A stretch of 64,000 nt of DNA from Pseudomonas sp. ANT_H4. Its GTDB lineage: Bacteria; Pseudomonadota; Gammaproteobacteria; Pseudomonadales; Pseudomonadaceae. This document shows, piece after piece, positions 63,878-64,000 of this stretch. Under the pieces are notes generated by a model. The model ran no database searches and had not been told where the DNA came from. It was given only the letters and a program-made list of their open reading frames with translations. A program made the position numbers and the translations under genes. How positions within the stretch are numbered: the first letter of the stretch is position 1; every line of letters begins with the position of its first letter. The stretch spans positions 1-64,000 of the forward strand of contig NZ_VOBG01000021.1 in the NCBI RefSeq assembly GCF_008369295.1, given 5' to 3'.

Positions 63878-64000
63878 TCAGCCCAGCCGCTCTGCGCCAA
63901 CCCTCACCGGCCCGTGCGTACCCGGCGCAGCAGCCTGGCGCACGTGCTCGCTGCGCAGCTCGCCGAGGTTGCTGGCACCCAGGTGAAGAAGCGTGTTCAC
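63878..64000 (-). CDS. C-terminal end of an unidentified gene, cut by the window
   Basis: The minus strand is open from the window edge to a TGA at 63878-63880, giving 40 residues (NTLLHLGASNLGELRSEHVR, GPVRVGAERLG) with strong GC-rich codon bias. Only the end is visible, so I give no function. Confidence 0.4.
   Translation of the reverse strand: MNTLLHLGASNLGELRSEHVRQAAAPGTHGPVRVGAERLG

Larger units (their letters stand above)
58537..64000. mobile_element. Integrase-led island scar with copper/peroxide cargo
   Basis: Starts at the tRNA-Asn 3' end with an integrase fragment and continues, after a sharp switch at about 59758, into very GC-rich DNA with different codon use. No second attachment site is visible, and the right limit is outside the window. 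Confidence 0.6.

Overview
The window reads as a chromosomal segment of a Pseudomonas, most likely of the P. fluorescens group. The gene order metZ-purF-cvpA-(dedD)-folC-accD-trpF-truA-fimV-usg-asd-leuB-leuD-leuC-LysR ... gltX-emrAB-uvrB-tyrB is the one known from pseudomonads. FimV, PtrR/Sad and PuuB, and REP-type palindromes with a GAGCAAGCTTGCTC core, also fit this group. The core is GC-rich with Pseudomonas codon use. Both ends carry sequence of a different character.

Left end (1-3566): an AT-richer element, probably phage-derived or another mobile element. It has a large gene open to the window edge with a C-terminal helix-turn-helix, a translationally coupled three-gene set of small genes (the last resembling a phage terminase small subunit), a small membrane protein on the other strand and a membrane-anchored hypothetical. 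Its non-coding DNA is full of short perfect hairpins. It ends next to a tRNA-Val(GAC), preceded by two identically spaced 22-bp dyads and a partial inverted copy of that tRNA.

Core (3567-43100): puuB; tRNA-Asp, tRNA-Asp and tRNA-Val; then a long minus-strand series for methionine (metZ), purine (purF), folate (folC), fatty-acid (accD), tryptophan (trpF), aspartate-family (asd) and leucine (leuBDC) synthesis, with truA and fimV. A divergent LysR gene faces leuC, followed by a five-PAS GGDEF-EAL protein. Next come dusC, a thioesterase, a hydrolase and a TetR regulator. Two tandem tRNA-Glu/tRNA-Ala pairs precede gltX, and emrAB-type efflux, uvrB, tyrB and the ptrR/sad pair follow. PuuB and PtrR/Sad together point to putrescine and GABA catabolism.

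Accessory stretch (43100-58460): a secreted hydrolase/cyclophilin-like/MFS/LysR cassette; two direct copies of a trmK-like unit about 975 bp long, offset by exactly 2890 bp; between them a 167-bp MITE-like element, an ArsR/alcohol-dehydrogenase pair and an IS66 transposase remnant; then a GNAT gene, an MHS-type transporter, a chemoreceptor and an MFS/TetR pair.

Right end (58461-64000): tRNA-Asn(GTT) followed by a P4-type integrase that is cut off before its catalytic tyrosine. It is joined, within about 15 bp, to very GC-rich DNA that looks as if it came from another lineage (Xanthomonadaceae-like by impression only). This holds a copper P-type ATPase broken by a frameshift and an amber stop, and an intact catalase gene. 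It may be a genuine island scar or an assembly chimera; the sequence alone cannot decide.
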